A stretch of DNA of 64,000 bases, taken from Nocardia huaxiensis. Its GTDB lineage: Bacteria; Actinomycetota; Actinomycetes; Mycobacteriales; Mycobacteriaceae. Shown in pieces: positions 62,001 through 64,000 of this stretch. Positions within the stretch are counted from its first letter, which is position 1. Every line of letters begins with the position of its first letter. Where the stretch lies: positions 6,262,001 to 6,326,000 of the forward strand of contig NZ_CP059399.1 in the NCBI RefSeq assembly GCF_013744875.1. The letters are read 5' to 3'. Below the pieces are notes generated by a model. That model did not search any database, had not been told where the DNA came from, and worked only from the letters and a program-made list of their open reading frames with translations. The position numbers and the translations under genes are program-made.

Positions 62001-64000
62001 CGGCGGATCGAGGGCCTCCACCACCTGTTCGAACGGGATTTCCGCGTGGGCGAACGCATCCAGATCGGCCTCGCGGACTGCGCCGAGCAGATCGGCGAAC
62101 GAGCGCGATTCGTCGATCCGCGTCCGCAGCACGACCGTATTGACGAACATGCCGACCACATCGTCGAGCAGAGCGGAGCCGCGACCCGACACCGGTGTCC
62201 CCACCGCGATGTCGGTGCTCCCGGACAACCGGGACAGGACCAGCGCCAGCGCCGCGTGGAACACCATGAACATCGTCGCCCCGCGCTCCTGTGCGAGCCG
62301 CTGGAGCCCGGTGACCACCTCGGGCTCGATCGGGAAGCGGTAGCGCTCGCCGCGATGCGACGCCACGGCGGGCCGGGGCCGATCCGCCGGCAGTTCGAGC
62401 ACCTCGGGCAGTTCCCGCAACCGGTCCTGCCAGTACCGCACCTGGTGCGACAGCAGCGATTCCGGTGCGGTGGCCGAGCCCAGCGACTCTCGTTGCCAGA
62501 GTGCGTAATCCGCGTACTGCACCGGCAGCGGGGTCCAGTCCGGTTGCCGCCCGGCGCACCTGGCGGCGTAGGCGGTGGCCAGGTCGCGCGCCAGTGGGGC
62601 CATCGAGAAGCCGTCGGCGGCGATGTGATGGACCACCAGCACCAGGATGTGCTCGGCCGACGCGACCGACAGCAGGCGAGCGCGCAGCGGAATCCGTTCG
62701 GCGACATCGAAACCCGCCGACACCACAGCGGCGACCGCACCGAGCGCGGTCTTGGCGTCCGTGGGCTCCGGGGTCAGGTCGATATCCACCGCACCGGACA
62801 GTTCGGGTACCGGGACCACCGACTGATAGGGCACGCCATCCACGTCCGGGTACCGGGTCCGCAAGACCTCGTGCCGGCCCAGCACATCCCCCATCGCCGC
62901 CGACAGCGCCTCGGTGTCGAGCGTGCCGGTCAGGCGCAGGACGAGGGGAATGCTGTAGGCCACCGAGCCGGGTTCGAACCGGTTCACGAACCACATCCGT
63001 TGCTGTGCGAAGGACAACGGGATCCGATCCGGGCGGATGCGCGGCTCGAGGCGTGGTCCCGGCGTCGTGGCGCCGGGCACCCGTACGGTGAGCGTCCGGG
63101 CCAGCGCCTCCACCGTCGGGGCCTCGAACACGTCTCGCACCGCGACGGGCAGCTGGAGTTCGTCGGCCAGTCGCGCGGACACCCGGGTGGCGGACAGCGA
63201 GTTTCCGCCGAGGGCGAAGAATTCGTCGTCCACACCGGCTCGGTCGAGGCCGAGGATATCGGCGAACACTCGCGCGACGACCGTTTCGACCGGAGTCGTC
63301 GGCGCTCGGAATGCCCTCGCGGCGAACACCGGTTCGGGCAGCGCCTTCCGATCCACTTTGCCGCTGCTGTTCAACGGCAGCGCCGCGAGCACCGTCACCA
63401 CATCCGGGACCATGTATTTGGGCAGTCGCTCCCCCACCGCACGCCGCAGGTCGTCGGGCTCGAGCACGTGACCCGTGGCCGCCACGACGTAGGCGACGAG
63501 CCGGACATCCGCGGAACCCGCGAGGTGATGCACGACGGCGACCGCCTGCTCGACCCCGGCCGACTCGCACAGGGCCGCTTCGATTTCGCCCAATTCCAGG
63601 CGCTGGCCACGGATCTTCACCTGGAAGTCGGATCGGCCCTCGTACACCAGAACCGCTGTCCCGGAGCCGGTTTCGCCGACCCAGCGCACCAGGTCGCCGG
63701 TGCGGTACAGGCGCTGTCCCGGCGCGCCGAACGGGTCGGCGAGGAACCGGGCAGCGGTCAGCCCGGGGCGAGCCCGATATCCGCGCGCCACAGCGGGACC
63801 GGACACATACAGCTCACCCGTCACACCGACCGGCACGGGCCGCAGCCACGCGTCGAGCACCAGCAGCCGCCGGTCCGCGATGCCCGCACCCATGGTGATC
63901 GGATCCCCGGCCCGCAGTTCCGCACTCACCGTCGTGATGATGCTGGTCTCGGTGGGGCCGTAGGAGTTGTAGAACCTGCGCTCGCCCGCGCTGTCGGTGC
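59055..64000 (-). CDS. non-ribosomal peptide synthetase, last two modules, 5' part beyond the window
   Basis: The frame is open to the right edge, so only the C-terminal 1648 or so residues are present. In order: the end of an adenylation (A) domain from YGPTET (A5) through [11 protein letters not shown] (A10); PCP with LGGNSLS; a condensation domain ([22 protein letters not shown]); a full A domain ([32 protein letters not shown]); PCP (LGGNSLT); and a thioesterase with GWSLGGQ (Ser). So the final residue is loaded by the second A domain and the TE releases the peptide. Aligning to GrsA, its pocket reads D-A-L-F-L-G-L-I-W-K, hydrophobic, without a confident match. No epimerase or MbtH is seen. 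Confidence 0.95.
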   Translation of the reverse strand, partial: TDSAGERRFYNSYGPTETSIITTVSAELRAGDPITMGAGIADRRLLVLDAWLRPVPVGVTGELYVSGPAVARGYRARPGLTAARFLADPFGAPGQRLYRTGDLVRWVGETGSGTAVLVYEGRSDFQVKIRGQRLELGEIEAALCESAGVEQAVAVVHHLAGSADVRLVAYVVAATGHVLEPDDLRRAVGERLPKYMVPDVVTVLAALPLNSSGKVDRKALPEPVFAARAFRAPTTPVETVVARVFADILGLDRAGVDDEFFALGGNSLSATRVSARLADELQLPVAVRDVFEAPTVEALARTLTVRVPGATTPGPRLEPRIRPDRIPLSFAQQRMWFVNRFEPGSVAYSIPLVLRLTGTLDTEALSAAMGDVLGRHEVLRTRYPDVDGVPYQSVVPVPELSGAVDIDLTPEPTDAKTALGAVAAVVSAGFDVAERIPLRARLLSVASAEHILVLVVHHIAADGFSMAPLARDLATAYAARCAGRQPDWTPLPVQYADYALWQRESLGSATAPESLLSHQVRYWQDRLRELPEVLELPADRPRPAVASHRGERYRFPIEPEVVTGLQRLAQERGATMFMVFHAALALVLSRLSGSTDIAVGTPVSGRGSALLDDVVGMFVNTVVLRTRIDESRSFADLLGAVREADLDAFAHAEIPFEQVVEALDPPRSQAHHPLFQVMLAFHNLDAVDLALPELTVRTAGADIGVERFDLTFTLTDAPDDTGAVPVGISYAAELFDAATIETVARRLSAALRAITADPTAPVRDIDLLDPPERARLRAWGTGGSVEHPAEPTLPNLLAATVRAHPDTEALVDGALRLSYRELDEHTNRLARLLIEHGVGPESVVAVAVPRSADWVLSVWAVAKTGAAFLSVDPAHPADRNRFVCADSGVSVGITRSAAIAVLPHEGVSWLVLDDGAVAEQLARQPITALTDRDRRAPVRPGNTAYVVYTSGSTGRPKGVAVTHAGLAALLEDQRIRCEIDSTARVLAVASRTFDAAALELLLALSLGATLIPAPADVYGGAPLAELMRAQRITHAFLTPSVAATLNPEELADLRVLLTGGEPCPPPLATRWTGTGARRVHNLYGPAETSIWVTGADLSPDRDITIGHPIRGMSVLVLDRWLRPVPVGVVGELYVAGPGVARGYRGRAELTAARFIADPFGAPGQRLYRTGDLVRWQVGEKDTDTGTLVFVGRSDLQQKVRGQRLEPGEVEAALTELPGIAQAVVIVHKDESAENDRATARLVAYVVARAGYPLDAEAARRSAANRLPAYLVPDVVMVLDEFPVTATGKIDRRALPAPVFPARGYRAPESPLEQHIADVFAEVLGTDRVGADDDFFALGGNSLTAVQVVALVRARTGEQIPYSTLFADATPAALARALTKDPAALNISLGVLTPLRSSGTRPPLFCVHPGGGLAWVYGALVGHLDADRPVYGLQDPYIVAGEPRLDSVDAYADRYVRELLDRFPDTTYNLLGWSLGGQIAQAMAVRLQALGHPVGLLALVDATPDSAAGDTPEPTRQEISEAVARLLGGWRDLLQLDEIPDIDRLDDFYTLIADRIARAGVLAPQQIDRFLDSFSRPLPYAPGHFAGDALLFTATRESGRDHLADTWRHHISGHIDQIPIDEWHTGMLKPDKAAVIASTLESRLASRQ

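Noticed and set aside
61258..63570. A 770-codon frame within the NRPS
   Set aside because: Arg/Gly-rich shifted frame on the same strand as the NRPS, without any motif; the NRPS frame holds every core motif.
1..64000. CRISPR arrays, complete insertion sequences, prophage, rRNA
   Set aside because: No regularly spaced identical repeats, transposase or integrase motifs or rRNA sequence noticed on either strand.

Overview
The window is high-GC (about 70 percent) actinobacterial chromosome, most likely Nocardia or a close mycolate-producing relative. The evidence is an AST/FAR-type lipoprotein class A beta-lactamase, XRE plus DUF397 regulator pairs, a PapA-like acyltransferase, an AfsR/SARP-NB-ARC regulator, LmeA-like and Ag85-like secreted proteins, F420-type oxidoreductases and a non-ribosomal peptide synthetase (NRPS). 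Genus is inference; no rRNA is present. The two edge genes are cut by the window.

Layout. 1-6.7 kb: alpha/beta hydrolase, saccharopine-dehydrogenase-like reductase under a PaaX-type regulator, VOC protein, epoxide hydrolase and a divergent luciferase-like monooxygenase. 6.8-8.3 kb: a PknB-type kinase whose catalytic core is deleted. 8.3-15.9 kb: one co-directional minus-strand run (beta-lactamase, small membrane protein, AfsR-like regulator, PapA-like acyltransferase, membrane protein, M23 peptidase). 16-17.9 kb: LysR regulator coupled to a second SxxK/SDN/KTG serine hydrolase, divergent from the beta-lactamase. 18-28.8 kb: PLP decarboxylase, hemerythrin protein, CinA, DUF72 remnant, CocE hydrolase, secreted esterases, and a P450 resembling the ExxR-less CYP157 family. 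28.8-34.5 kb: TetR regulator followed by an operon of two short-chain dehydrogenases and two Baeyer-Villiger-type flavin monooxygenases, every junction a 4-bp ATGA overlap and headed by a 16-codon leader ORF.

34.6-39.4 kb: TauE permease, HTH protein, truncated hydrolase, class C-like serine hydrolase, small DUF genes and DoxX. 39.8-43.6 kb: a class I terpene synthase convergent with, and overlapping, an XRE-DUF397-P450 operon linked by GTGA overlaps. 43.7-49.9 kb: alpha-carbonic anhydrase, AraC regulator, LmeA-like protein, ECF sigma factor with zinc anti-sigma factor, DUF417 protein and SAM methyltransferase. 49.9-51.4 kb: a decayed stretch next to tRNA-Val(CAC). 51.5-59 kb: SHOCT membrane protein pair, molybdopterin oxidoreductase with HxlR regulator, secreted proteins, Ag85-like esterase with a DoxX/HTTM-type membrane protein. 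59.1-64 kb: the C-terminal part of an NRPS (A-PCP-C-A-PCP-TE).

Two themes stand out. First, tight translational coupling in several specialised-metabolism-like operons. Second, a recurrent loss of gene interiors or ends: the kinase, DUF72, alpha/beta hydrolase, LmeA-like and Rpn-like genes all lack a block of their expected sequence. I found no CRISPR array, complete insertion sequence or prophage.
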